From assembly GCF_039545135.1 (NCBI RefSeq), contig NZ_BAABRU010000011.1:62001-126000 (forward strand): a DNA stretch of 64,000 bases, read 5' to 3'. The notes beneath the pieces were generated by a model that saw only the letters and a list, made by a program, of their open reading frames with translations, was not told the origin of the DNA and made no database searches. Every line of letters starts with the position of its first letter. The first letter of the stretch is position 1. A program made the position numbers and the translations under genes. The DNA comes from Herpetosiphon gulosus (GTDB taxonomy: Bacteria > Chloroflexota > Chloroflexia > Chloroflexales > Herpetosiphonaceae). Shown here one piece after another: positions 36,506-44,294 of this stretch.

Positions 36506-36537
36506 GTAGTTAACGAAAAGGACATTAGGTTATTTGT

Positions 36538-36891
36538 ATGGCGCATGAATTCCACATTTTACGCACTATGACGTGGCTCGGCACAATTGTGTTGCTGCTA
36601 ATTCCGTTGGTGCTTGCGCCATGCCAGCCACGGATTCTGATCAGCTATCATTATCCATGTGCAGCTCAGGTAACCCAAGGTTTTAACGATCAGCATCATG
36701 CCGAACAGCCAATTTCAACCCCGGCAGAGTCGCCAAGTGATGCCTGTGTTAGCCATGCCGCTCCATTCCTGTCAGTTTCCGAGCAAATTGAGTTAATTCT
36801 GGTGGCTGATCAACTGCATTGGATGCCTGATGCACTGAATTATCGCTCGCCCAGTTTAGCCCTCCTCGTGCCCCCGCCTAAAAGCATTTAA
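36538..36891 (+). CDS. Small membrane-anchored protein with VPPPK tail (paralog B)
   Basis: A 117-residue protein with an N-terminal membrane segment (WLGTIVLLLIPLVLAPC), a YHYPC motif near residue 40, and a His- and Pro-containing soluble part ending DALNYRSPSLALLVPPPKSI. It is related to the divergent gene at 36068-36415 by YPC, LNY and the VPPPK tail. No known family was recognised. It is followed about 100 bp later by the dsbB-like and dsbA-like genes on the same strand. A role in redox or metal handling of exported proteins is only inferred from neighbours. Confidence 0.65.
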   Translation: MAHEFHILRTMTWLGTIVLLLIPLVLAPCQPRILISYHYPCAAQVTQGFNDQHHAEQPISTPAESPSDACVSHAAPFLSVSEQIELILVADQLHWMPDALNYRSPSLALLVPPPKSI

Positions 36892-36995
36892 TCCTTCATT
36901 AAGTTTATTGCCCAATCAGCCAGATCATGTTTGGTGATCAAGGCTGATCTGGTCGTGATCGGTTTATTCACATTATCAAATTAAAGAAGGATGTT

Positions 36996-37490
36996 ATGCA
37001 GCCCTCTGCAATTGAATCATCGGCGCTCAGCGAGCCTGATGATCACACCCATATTTCATTTGGACAGCGTGTCCGTGAAAATCTCGGCTATTTAGCATGG
37101 CTTCAAGCGGTCGTTGCGACGCTTGGCAGCCTCTATTTTAGCGAAATTAAGGGCTTTCCGCCGTGTAATTTATGTTGGTATCAACGGATTTTGATGTATC
37201 CGCTGGTGCTGATTCTGACGGTGGGGATTATTCGCCGTGACCCTGCGCTGCGTTGGTATGGCTTGCCGTTGAGTATTGGTGGCTGGTTGGTCGCTAGTTA
37301 TCACTGTTTGCTGACCTATGGTGTAATTTCGGCTGAACTTGCGCCGTGTAGCGCAGGGGTTTCGTGCCTTGCCCGTTGGATCAACTGGTATGGCTTTATT
37401 ACGATTCCACTGCTGGCTTGGGTCGCATTCAGCGTCATTACCGTTGCTTTGTTATTTGCTAAACCTGCTAAGGAGCTTGATCATGAATAA
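36996..37490 (+). CDS. dsbB: Disulfide bond formation protein DsbB/BdbC
   Basis: A 164-residue quinone reductase-type membrane protein with four helices. The first active Cys pair is Cys57/Cys60 in FPPCNLCWYQR. The second is Cys118/Cys124 in LAPCSAGVSCLARW, longer than the minimal spacing but typical of BdbC-like proteins. It re-oxidises the thioredoxin-like partner encoded directly downstream and passes electrons to quinone. The gene overlaps that partner by 8 bp. Confidence 0.93.
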   Translation: MQPSAIESSALSEPDDHTHISFGQRVRENLGYLAWLQAVVATLGSLYFSEIKGFPPCNLCWYQRILMYPLVLILTVGIIRRDPALRWYGLPLSIGGWLVASYHCLLTYGVISAELAPCSAGVSCLARWINWYGFITIPLLAWVAFSVITVALLFAKPAKELDHE

Positions 37491-38169
37491 ATCTGTTGCT
37501 ACCAAAAAACGCCAAGCCCGCACCCGCAAACCTCAAGGTGGCTTACCGCGTGAAGTTAAGATGTTGCTTTGGCTGAGTGTGCCAGTGCTGTTGATTGTGG
37601 CGGTGGTGATGTTGACTAAAGCCGGAGCCGAACCAGCCCAAACCGTCGATGTTTCACGCTTGATCTACCCTGATAGTCCTGTTTTGGGCAAAACTGATGC
37701 TCCAGTCACGATCGTTGAGTTTCTTGACCCTGAATGTGAATCGTGTCGCGCCTTCTTCCCAATCGTCAAGGATGTGCTGGCTCAAAACGGCGATAATGTA
37801 CGCTTAGTTGTGCGCTATTTCCCCTTGCACAACAACTCAGTTTTGGCGATTGCCGCAACCGAAGCTGCTGGCAACCAAGGCAAATATTGGGAGATGCAAG
37901 AGCTGCTTTTCAATAAACAAAGCGAATGGGGTGAAAAACAAACTCCACAAACTGCCTTGATGTTGCAATATGCCCAAGAATTGGGCTTGGATGGCGATCA
38001 GTTTGCCAAAGATTTGAGTGACCCCAAGATTATGCAGAAGATCGAGCGCGATAATGCCGATGCGCAAGCGCTGAATGTGCGGGGTACGCCGAGCTTCTTC
38101 GTCAATGGCAAAGAAGTTAGTTCGCTGAGTCAAAGCGCCTTACAAAGCGCAATCGACGACGCAAAATAG
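37483..38169 (+). CDS. DsbA-like thiol oxidase (thioredoxin fold, membrane-anchored)
   Basis: A 228-residue oxidoreductase. The basic N-terminus and membrane segment (about 26-45) anchor it outside the cytoplasmic membrane. The DsbA/Com1-type domain has the active site CESC (Cys85, Cys88), FPLHNNSVLAIAATEAAG, and the cis-Pro loop VRGTPSFFVNG. It should introduce disulfides into exported proteins and be re-oxidised by the DsbB-like protein encoded just before it. The start is at 37483, overlapping the dsbB end; upstream in-frame starts lie within dsbB. Confidence 0.93.
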   Translation: MNKSVATKKRQARTRKPQGGLPREVKMLLWLSVPVLLIVAVVMLTKAGAEPAQTVDVSRLIYPDSPVLGKTDAPVTIVEFLDPECESCRAFFPIVKDVLAQNGDNVRLVVRYFPLHNNSVLAIAATEAAGNQGKYWEMQELLFNKQSEWGEKQTPQTALMLQYAQELGLDGDQFAKDLSDPKIMQKIERDNADAQALNVRGTPSFFVNGKEVSSLSQSALQSAIDDAK

Positions 38170-38177
38170 GCCATAGC

Positions 38178-38212
38178 AGCGCTGCTTGATTGATCATCGA
38201 GCAGCGCTTTTC
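38178..38212. terminator. Terminator between convergent dsbA-like and MFS genes
   Basis: AGCGCTGCT pairs with AGCAGCGCT, extended by GAT and ATC, then TTTTCTT follows on the plus strand. It closes the dsb transcript and lies at the 3' end of the leftward MFS gene. Confidence 0.75.
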
Positions 38213-39430
38213 TTAATCGTTGTTGAGATTCAAATGCGCTAGCAAACCAGAAATTGCGGTTAAACCTGCGACCAAGCCAATTGCCCAAGCCATACCCAGC
38301 CAATCGGCGATAATGCCCGCCAACAGTGCCCCGACAGCATAGCCAAGATCGCGCCAAAAGCGATAGATGCCCAAAACTCGAGCGCGGCTAGCTGGTTCTG
38401 CCTTGTCGCTCACCACGGCGATTAACGTGGGGTAGACCATCGCTGTGCCAATGCCTAAGCCAATGCTGCTTAGCAGCCACCAGCCAAAACTTGTAGTGTT
38501 GACAATCAAGCCCAAAGCTGCGGCTTGCAGCAACATCCCCTGGACAATCAGCGCCTTGCGGCCAAGTTTATCGGAGAGTGGCCCCGTAATCAGCTGGCCA
38601 ACGCTCCAAACCGCTGGATAGATAAATTTGAGCAAGCCGATTGCTGGCAAATCAAGCCCGTAGCTGGCGAAAAATAGCGGTAAAATGCCCCATGCCATAC
38701 CATCGTTGAGGTTGTTGATCAAGCCAGCCTGACTTGCCCCAAATAACGTGCGATTGCCCCATGATGTTTGCTTCACGAGCTGCCAGAAATTGCTGCTCGT
38801 GCTCGTGGTTTGTTGGACTAAGCCATGGGTTTCGCGCACCAAGCCAATCGATAGCCCTAGGCCAATTACTGCATAGCCGATGCCAAGATAAAATGGCACT
38901 GGCCGCACACCATAGCTGCTGGCTAAATAACCAGTCAACCAAGCGGTAATTGCAACCGCCATATAGCCTGTAAATTCGTTGAGGCCAACCGCGAAACCGC
39001 GTTGTTCTGAGCCAACCAAATCGATTTTCATCACGACTGCCATCGACCAAGCCAAGCCTTGATTGATTCCAAGCAACACATTGGCTGCAACAATCCAGCC
39101 CCAACTGGGGGCATAGATTAGCATCCATGGTACTGGTAAGCCAACCAGCCAACCCAAGACCAAAATTCGTTTGCGCCCATAGCGATCAGCCAAAACCCCC
39201 GCAATCAAGTTCATCAAGGCTTTGACCAAGCCAAAACTGATGATAAAACTCAGCACAGTGGTGGTGCTGCTTAGACCAAAGGTTTGGCTGCCCAGAATTG
39301 GCAAGATCGTGCGTTCGATCCCAATCATGCCGCCAACCATGGCGTTAATTAGCATCAGCAGGCTAAATTGACCCAAATTGGCGCGTAAGCCAGTTTGGGT
39401 GATCGCAGGATGGGTATTAGGCGATAGCAC
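38213..39430 (-). CDS. MFS transporter
   Basis: A 405-residue major facilitator with 12 predicted helices. Signature loops are LADRYGRKRILVLGWLVG after helix 2 and the related GPLSDKLGRKALIVQG after helix 8. It is third in a leftward operon after an ArsR-rhodanese regulator and a rhodanese/metallo-beta-lactamase protein, and overlaps the latter. This suggests export of a sulfur compound such as sulfite or thiosulfate, which is inference. The start is GTG at 39430 with GGAG upstream. Confidence 0.85.
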   Translation of the reverse strand: MLSPNTHPAITQTGLRANLGQFSLLMLINAMVGGMIGIERTILPILGSQTFGLSSTTTVLSFIISFGLVKALMNLIAGVLADRYGRKRILVLGWLVGLPVPWMLIYAPSWGWIVAANVLLGINQGLAWSMAVVMKIDLVGSEQRGFAVGLNEFTGYMAVAITAWLTGYLASSYGVRPVPFYLGIGYAVIGLGLSIGLVRETHGLVQQTTSTSSNFWQLVKQTSWGNRTLFGASQAGLINNLNDGMAWGILPLFFASYGLDLPAIGLLKFIYPAVWSVGQLITGPLSDKLGRKALIVQGMLLQAAALGLIVNTTSFGWWLLSSIGLGIGTAMVYPTLIAVVSDKAEPASRARVLGIYRFWRDLGYAVGALLAGIIADWLGMAWAIGLVAGLTAISGLLAHLNLNND

Positions 39431-40526
39431 AGCGGTTGGCTCCAGCTTCGAGAGTGATGAGATCGGCGGGTAGCCCGGCTCCAGCCTGATTCAACTGGAC
39501 AATTGTTTGATGATTGGGCGGCGTTGCTGGGCGCACAGCAGTTAATCCGGCCACAAATTCAGTTTCAGGTTGGGCTAAACGGGGCGTTGCTGCCTGCACT
39601 TCAGCCAAACTAGCCATAATTGGCTGGCCATCAAAGGCAACTGGTTTGCTGGTATGGCCTGGCAAAATAATGCTTGCAGGATCAAACGTCAAGATTGTTT
39701 GCAAGCTTTGGTATAAGGCACTGGCCCGTTGTTGGGCTTCGGCGGCTTGAGCTTCGAGGTCGGGCCGACCAACCGCTGCCAAAAACAGCGTGTCGCCACT
39801 GAAAAGATGAGAGCCATCGAGCAAATAGCTCATGCTTTCCCACGTATGGCCAGGTGTGGCTAAGGCCTGAATTGTGGCGACTCCAAGCTGAATCTGCATA
39901 TTGGCGCTGATTGGCTGGTATGTACCGCTGCTACGTTGATTAGCAGGCAAATAAAAGGTTGCACCGCTCAATTCGGCTAATTGGCGTGAACGCGAAAGAT
40001 GATCGGCGTGAATATGTGTATCCAAGACTGCTTGAATCTGCCAACCACGCTCTTGTGCTAGTTGCAGATACACCGTCGGATCAAGGCTGGCATCGATGAC
40101 CATTGCTTGGCCTTGCGAAGCAATTAAATATGAGAGGCAGCCCTTGCCTGTGCGCCGAATTTGGATAATTTCAGTGCCATTTGCTAATGTCGGTAGCTGA
40201 GCAATATTCCAAGCCAAGCTCCATGCTTGCATGCCACCAGCCAATGAATAGACTTGATAGCCCTGCGCTTGGAGTTGTTCGGCAGCAACCAAGCTCATTT
40301 TGCCCATTCCACAAACCGTTACAATTGGCTGATCAAGTGGAAATTTGAGCTGTTGCAAGGCTGGAGCGAGTTGGCTAGCTTTTAAATCGTAGTAAGCCTC
40401 AGCATGCACGCTTTGCGGAATCTGCCACTCTTGCCAATCGGCCTCAGGCCGAACATCCAGCACCGTGACTGCTCGACCTTGGCTAAGCCAAGTTTGTAAG
40501 GTTGTCACATCAATTGTTTGAATCAT
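39417..40526 (-). CDS. Rhodanese-metallo-beta-lactamase fusion (persulfide dioxygenase-like)
   Basis: A 369-residue two-domain enzyme. The N-terminal rhodanese domain (about 1-110) has the active Cys72 in VCGMGKMS. The metallo-beta-lactamase domain (about 115-340) has THIHADH, the later GHTWESMSYLLDGSHLFSGDTLF and PGHTSKPV, matching ETHE1/BLH-type persulfide dioxygenases. Such proteins oxidise persulfides to sulfite and can form thiosulfate. The order is rhodanese first, as opposed to CstB, which has it last. The start at 40526 overlaps the regulator's stop (ATGA). Confidence 0.88.
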   Translation of the reverse strand: MIQTIDVTTLQTWLSQGRAVTVLDVRPEADWQEWQIPQSVHAEAYYDLKASQLAPALQQLKFPLDQPIVTVCGMGKMSLVAAEQLQAQGYQVYSLAGGMQAWSLAWNIAQLPTLANGTEIIQIRRTGKGCLSYLIASQGQAMVIDASLDPTVYLQLAQERGWQIQAVLDTHIHADHLSRSRQLAELSGATFYLPANQRSSGTYQPISANMQIQLGVATIQALATPGHTWESMSYLLDGSHLFSGDTLFLAAVGRPDLEAQAAEAQQRASALYQSLQTILTFDPASIILPGHTSKPVAFDGQPIMASLAEVQAATPRLAQPETEFVAGLTAVRPATPPNHQTIVQLNQAGAGLPADLITLEAGANRCAIA

Positions 40527-41203
40527 TTGGCTGCTTCCTGGGCTAAGGCAAAACCATGAGCTTGCCATTCGATGATCCCACCATCAAGCCGATAGACTTC
40601 AAAACCACGTTGGCTCAGCGTTGTCACCGCCTCATCGGCAAACAGGCAATATGGCCCCCGACAATAAACCACGATTGGCTGATCAGGTGCTAATTCAGCT
40701 AAACGCTGGCTTAATTCAGTGATCGGGATTGAACGTGCTTGCGGCAAATGGGCGGCAGCAAATTCATTGCTTGGTCGCACATCAAGCAACACCACATCTT
40801 GCTGCTCGATCCGCTGATACAAATCGCTGATGCTGATCGATTGATATTGGCTGCGATCTGCCAAAAAGTGCTGGACAACCGCTTGTACATCGGCTAGTTG
40901 ACTTTCGCCGACCTGGCGCAAGCTGAGCCATAATGCTTGGACACTCGGATTAGATAAGCGGTAGTAGGCATACAAGCCTTCACGGCGTACACTCACCAAT
41001 TGAGCGGCTCGCAACGTTTGCAAATGCTGTGAGGCATTGGCAATTGAAAGCGCCGTTTCGTTGGCTAAATCTTCAACCGTGCGCTCGCCTTGAGTTAGCA
41101 AATCAAGCAATTCCAGCCGATGGGGGTTAGCTAAAGCCCGACTGATCCGCGCAAATTGTTCATACAAGGCATTCTTAAATTGGCGTTTTTGACTCAATTC
41201 CAT
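40523..41203 (-). CDS. ArsR-family regulator fused to rhodanese domain
   Basis: A 226-residue repressor. The winged helix (about 15-90) has ISRALANPHRLELLDLL and ANASQHLQTLRAAQLV. The helix-turn-helix part has no Cys, so metal or sulfur sensing must lie elsewhere. The C-terminal rhodanese (about 120-220) has the active loop CRGPYC (Cys181, Cys186), which suggests a persulfide or disulfide switch. It is translationally coupled to the persulfide dioxygenase-like gene. The start at 41203 is the first ATG after the promoter; the longer frame runs through the -10 and operator region. Confidence 0.88.
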   Translation of the reverse strand: MELSQKRQFKNALYEQFARISRALANPHRLELLDLLTQGERTVEDLANETALSIANASQHLQTLRAAQLVSVRREGLYAYYRLSNPSVQALWLSLRQVGESQLADVQAVVQHFLADRSQYQSISISDLYQRIEQQDVVLLDVRPSNEFAAAHLPQARSIPITELSQRLAELAPDQPIVVYCRGPYCLFADEAVTTLSQRGFEVYRLDGGIIEWQAHGFALAQEAAK

Positions 41204-41218
41204 CACAAGTACCCCAGG

Positions 41219-41240
41219 TATTCCATTGTTCAATAGAATA
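41219..41240 (-). promoter_or_regulatory. Operator palindrome of ArsR-rhodanese operon
   Basis: TATTCCATTG (41219-41228) and CAATAGAATA (41231-41240) form a 10-2-10 inverted repeat with one mismatch, which fits ArsR-type sites. The leftward -10 TATTCT lies inside it, so binding would block RNA polymerase. Confidence 0.65.
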
Positions 41241-41308
41241 CTTGAGTAACTGCTGCCTGTCAATAGCCAAATTACCTCTTGACAGGCAGCAGTTACTCAA
41301 CATATCAT
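41235..41308. promoter_or_regulatory. Divergent promoters inside a perfect 22-bp inverted repeat
   Basis: The arms 41242-41263 and 41279-41300 are perfectly complementary over 22 bp with a 15-bp centre. Each arm holds TTGACA as -35 and the following spacer GGCAGCAGTTACTCAA. Leftward: TTGACA (41263 to 41258), 17 bp, TATTCT (41240 to 41235). Rightward: TTGACA (41279-41284), 18 bp, TATCAT (41303-41308). Each -10 then falls in its own operator. Confidence 0.8.
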
Positions 41309-41335
41309 CGCATCAGTATGTAATGATATGTTGAG
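41296..41335 (+). promoter_or_regulatory. Operator palindrome of CmtR-like/P1B-ATPase operon
   Basis: CTCAACATATCAT (41296-41308) and ATGATATGTTGAG (41323-41335) form a perfect 13-bp inverted repeat around 14 bp. It covers the rightward -10 and the expected transcription start, as expected for autorepression by the ArsR-type sensor whose gene starts at 41342. Confidence 0.7.
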
Positions 41336-41341
41336 GTACAT

Positions 41342-41686
41342 ATGGACACCGTAATCCAAGCTGATTTGATCGAATTGAAAGCCAAGCTTTTTCGTGGTTT
41401 GGCCGATGCTTCACGTTTGCGGGTGCTTGAGGCGCTTTGGGCTGAGCCACTGACGGTTTCGGCAATTGTGGCAGCAACCCAGCTAAGCCAATCAAATGTT
41501 TCCAATCATCTGAGTTGTTTGCACGATTGTGGCTTGGTTGCCCGCCAGCAACAAGGGCGGTTTGTTTACTATCGGCTGAGCGATCCACGGGTGGGCGAGT
41601 TGATTGGCTTGGCGGCTAGCTTATTGGCCGATGTTGCGCACGGCGTGTATGCTTGCACCCGTTACCCTAGCGAGGCAAACCAATGA
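41342..41686 (+). CDS. CmtR-like ArsR metal sensor (Cd/Pb type)
   Basis: A 114-residue winged-helix repressor. The recognition helix region SNVSNHLSCLHDCGLV places Cys59 and Cys63 exactly like the sensing cysteines of the known Cd/Pb sensor CmtR. A third Cys105 in GVYACTRYP matches CmtR's C-terminal ligand. It should release DNA on binding Cd(II) or Pb(II). It lies just after its own operator and overlaps the P1B ATPase gene by ATGA, so it very likely controls that exporter. The cognate metal is inferred from the Cys pattern. Confidence 0.9.
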   Translation: MDTVIQADLIELKAKLFRGLADASRLRVLEALWAEPLTVSAIVAATQLSQSNVSNHLSCLHDCGLVARQQQGRFVYYRLSDPRVGELIGLAASLLADVAHGVYACTRYPSEANQ

Positions 41687-43782
41687 GCCAGCAAACAATC
41701 AGCTTACCGATTCGCGGCATGGATTGTTCAAGTTGTGCGCTGCATATTCAAACCGCGTTGGGCGAGCTAAGCGGAGTGGTGCAAGCCCAAGTTTTGTTTT
41801 CTGCGGAAAAAGCCCTGATTACCTTCGATGATCAGCTGCTTGAGCCAAATGCCTTGGTTCAAACGATTGAACAAGCGGGCTATCAGGTGCCGCAACTTCA
41901 GGCGGCTACGCCTAAATCAACGCCTGCAAATGCTAGCTTGCTGCTGCTCTTTGGGGCGATTGTGCTTGTGGTGTTGGGTTTCAGCGTGCTTGGTGAGCAG
42001 CTTGGTTGGCTTGATTTACTAATCGACTGGATTCCTTGGCCGATTGGCGTGGCTTTAGTACTTGTGGCAGGCTATCGGATTTTCTGGCGCGTGTTGCAGG
42101 CAGCTTGGCGCAAAACTGTGCTTTCACACAGCTTGATGAGCATTGGGGTGATTGCCGCGCTAGCGATTGGTCAATGGCCAACTGCCTTGTTAGTCGTGCT
42201 ATTTATGCGGATCGGCGAATATGTTGAACAATTTACGGCGAGCCAAGCTCGCCGTGCAGTCAAAGAATTAACTGTTCTCGCCCCAACTCTCGCTCAGGTT
42301 GAACGTGATGGAGCCGAAATTCAGCTACCAATTGAGGTCGTCCAAGTTGGCGATGTCGTCGTGGTGCGGCCTGGCGACCAAATTCCAGTTGATGGTGTGG
42401 TGCTGCGAGGTGCTGCCAGCATCAATCAAGCAACGATTACTGGTGAATCGATGCCGATTGACGCAATTGAGGGAACCCATGTTTTTGCAGCAACCTTGGC
42501 AACTGCAGGGAGTTTACGGATTCGCGCAACGGCGGTTGGCCGAGATAGCACTTTTGGCAATGTGATCAAATTGGTTGAAGAGGCTGAATCGCAAAAAGCC
42601 GAAATTCAACGGATTGGTGATGCCTTTTCAGGTTATTATCTGCCAGTTGTGGCCGCACTTGCCGTGTTGACCTTTGTGCTTCAGCGTGATCCCTTGGCAA
42701 CGGCGGCGGTGCTGTTGGTAGCGTGTTCATGCTCATTTGCGCTGGCTACGCCAATCGCCATGCTGGCAACAATTGGCGCGGCAGCCAAACAGGGCATTTT
42801 GATCAAAGGTGGCAAATATCTTGAAGCCCTTGCCAAAACCAGTGTGGTGCTAATTGATAAAACTGGCACCTTGACCCATGGCCAGCCTGTGGTAACTCAA
42901 GTTGTCGTGCATGCTGCTGCGAATGAGGCCGAGGTGTTGGGTTGGGCCGCAGCAGCCGAGCAAGATTCAGAACATGCCTTGGCTAAGGCGATAGTGCAGG
43001 CTGCTCGGGATCAATCAATCGACCTTGGTCAAGTAAGCCAATTCAAGGCGATGGCTGGATCAGGCGTGCAAGCAGTGATCGAGGGTCAAACTGTGGTTGT
43101 TGGGCATCAACGGCTGCTGGGCGAGCATCCTTTGCAAGCTCAGGCCAATGCTTTAGAACAGCAAGGTCAAACCGTGATTTGGGTTTTGCGCGAACAGAAA
43201 GTGTTGGGATTAATTGCCTGTGCTGATCGCTTGCGAGTTGATGTTGCTCCGGCGATTGCTCAATTGCGCCGTTTGGGCATCGACACGATTGAAATCTTGA
43301 CTGGTGATAATCAAGCGATAGCGGCCAATATTGCCGAGCAGTTGGGTATTGGCTATCAAGCTGAATTATTGCCCGCCGATAAATTAGCAATTGTGCGGCA
43401 CTACCAAGCTCAAGGCCAGCATGTTGTGATGATTGGCGATGGCGTGAATGATGCTCCAGCCTTAGCTCAAGCTCATGTTGGGATTGCTATGGGTGTGGCT
43501 GGCACGGCGGTTGCGCTTGATGCTGCGCATATCGCCTTATTGCGCGACGATTGGAGCTTAGTTCCGCAGGCCTTGGCTTTGGCTTTAGGTACAATGCGGA
43601 TCGTCAAAGGCAATCTTGGCTTTACGGTTGCTTATAACATGATTGGCCTAAGTTTGGCTGCGTTGGGTATCTTACCGCCAGTTTTAGCAGCAGCAGCTCA
43701 ATCACTGCCCGATTTAGGTATTATGGTCAATTCTGCTCGATTATTGCGTTACAAACCTGAACCATCATCACTTACTCAATAA
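41683..43782 (+). CDS. P1B-type heavy-metal ATPase with CSC instead of CPC motif
   Basis: A 699-residue metal exporter. The N-terminal HMA domain has GMDCSSC (12-18). Eight membrane helices are expected. The actuator domain has TGESMPI, the phosphorylation site is Asp392 in DKTGTLTHG, and the hinge is GDGVNDAPAL. The helix motif, normally CPC, reads Cys348-Ser349-Cys350 in VACSCSFALATP. The HP motif reads SEHALAKAI, with Ala432 after His431 instead of Pro. Coupling to a CmtR-like sensor suggests Cd, Pb or Zn efflux. Both substitutions are in an otherwise intact gene. Confidence 0.92.
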   Translation: MSQQTISLPIRGMDCSSCALHIQTALGELSGVVQAQVLFSAEKALITFDDQLLEPNALVQTIEQAGYQVPQLQAATPKSTPANASLLLLFGAIVLVVLGFSVLGEQLGWLDLLIDWIPWPIGVALVLVAGYRIFWRVLQAAWRKTVLSHSLMSIGVIAALAIGQWPTALLVVLFMRIGEYVEQFTASQARRAVKELTVLAPTLAQVERDGAEIQLPIEVVQVGDVVVVRPGDQIPVDGVVLRGAASINQATITGESMPIDAIEGTHVFAATLATAGSLRIRATAVGRDSTFGNVIKLVEEAESQKAEIQRIGDAFSGYYLPVVAALAVLTFVLQRDPLATAAVLLVACSCSFALATPIAMLATIGAAAKQGILIKGGKYLEALAKTSVVLIDKTGTLTHGQPVVTQVVVHAAANEAEVLGWAAAAEQDSEHALAKAIVQAARDQSIDLGQVSQFKAMAGSGVQAVIEGQTVVVGHQRLLGEHPLQAQANALEQQGQTVIWVLREQKVLGLIACADRLRVDVAPAIAQLRRLGIDTIEILTGDNQAIAANIAEQLGIGYQAELLPADKLAIVRHYQAQGQHVVMIGDGVNDAPALAQAHVGIAMGVAGTAVALDAAHIALLRDDWSLVPQALALALGTMRIVKGNLGFTVAYNMIGLSLAALGILPPVLAAAAQSLPDLGIMVNSARLLRYKPEPSSLTQ

Positions 43783-43798
43783 ACTAATTTGGAGCAGA

Positions 43799-44218
43799 TT
43801 AGGTTTGATCTGCTTCTTCACACTGCTCGTGGCACCCCTGCTGATTGCTAATTCGACAATCTTCTAGGCGCAAACATTGGCATTGCAAGCCATGATTGAG
43901 CACTACCTGCATCTGCTGTAAATCATGAATTTGTTGGGCAACTTGGGTTAATTTTGTTGTGGCCATGCTACGCCAACGGGCTGATGGCGGTGTATCCTCG
44001 CTAAAACCATGAATTAATGTTTGAACCTCAGCGATCGAAAAACCAGCTTTACGCGCCAAATTGATCAAAGTGATCCATTGCAACACCTTGGGATCGTAAC
44101 GGCGGCGGGTGTTATGGCGTTGTGGCTTAGGAATTAAGCCCATCTGCTCGTAATAGCGGATTGCTGATGGTTGGAGGCCTGTTTGTTGGGCAACTTCGCC
44201 GATTGATAATCCTTGCAT
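43799..44218 (-). CDS. MerR-family regulator with Cys-rich C-terminus
   Basis: A 139-residue regulator. The MerR helix-turn-helix is SIGEVAQQTGLQPSAIRYYE with YEQMGLIPKPQR and the arginine-rich wing RRRYDPKVLQWI. A dimerisation helix follows (about 80-112). The effector region has Cys113, Cys115, Cys121, Cys129 and Cys133 (GLQCQCLRLEDC and GCHEQCEE). It resembles the SoxR Cys region but lacks one of the four cluster ligands, and differs from ZntR/CueR, so the effector (metal or redox) is open. It diverges from the small Cys-rich gene at 44295. Confidence 0.88.
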   Translation of the reverse strand: MQGLSIGEVAQQTGLQPSAIRYYEQMGLIPKPQRHNTRRRYDPKVLQWITLINLARKAGFSIAEVQTLIHGFSEDTPPSARWRSMATTKLTQVAQQIHDLQQMQVVLNHGLQCQCLRLEDCRISNQQGCHEQCEEADQT

Positions 44219-44234
44219 TGGCTAAAACTCCTGC

Positions 44235-44265
44235 TTGACTTAAAGTGCACTTCACATGATAGCCT
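44235..44265 (+). promoter_or_regulatory. MerR-type promoter with long spacer and central palindrome
   Basis: TTGACT (44235-44240) is followed by a spacer centred on the perfect dyad AAGTGCACTT (44243-44252) and a weak -10 TAGCCT at 19 bp (44260-44265). The over-long spacer with a dyad is the hallmark of MerR-controlled promoters. It points at the gene at 44295. Confidence 0.6.
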
Positions 44266-44294
44266 ACAACCATCAGGGTTTAAAGGAGTTTTCG

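Noticed and set aside
41204-41263. Longer N-terminus for the ArsR-rhodanese regulator
   Set aside because: The extension would cover the operator and -10 element, and the ArsR fold starts right after the ATG at 41203.
41242-41300. 22-bp inverted repeat as a bidirectional terminator
   Set aside because: It lies between divergent genes, has no T-run and carries well-placed -35 and -10 boxes on both sides.
44256-44294. Longer N-terminus for the Cys-rich membrane protein (ATG at 44256)
   Set aside because: It would start inside the promoter region. AAAGGAG directly precedes the later ATG at 44295.
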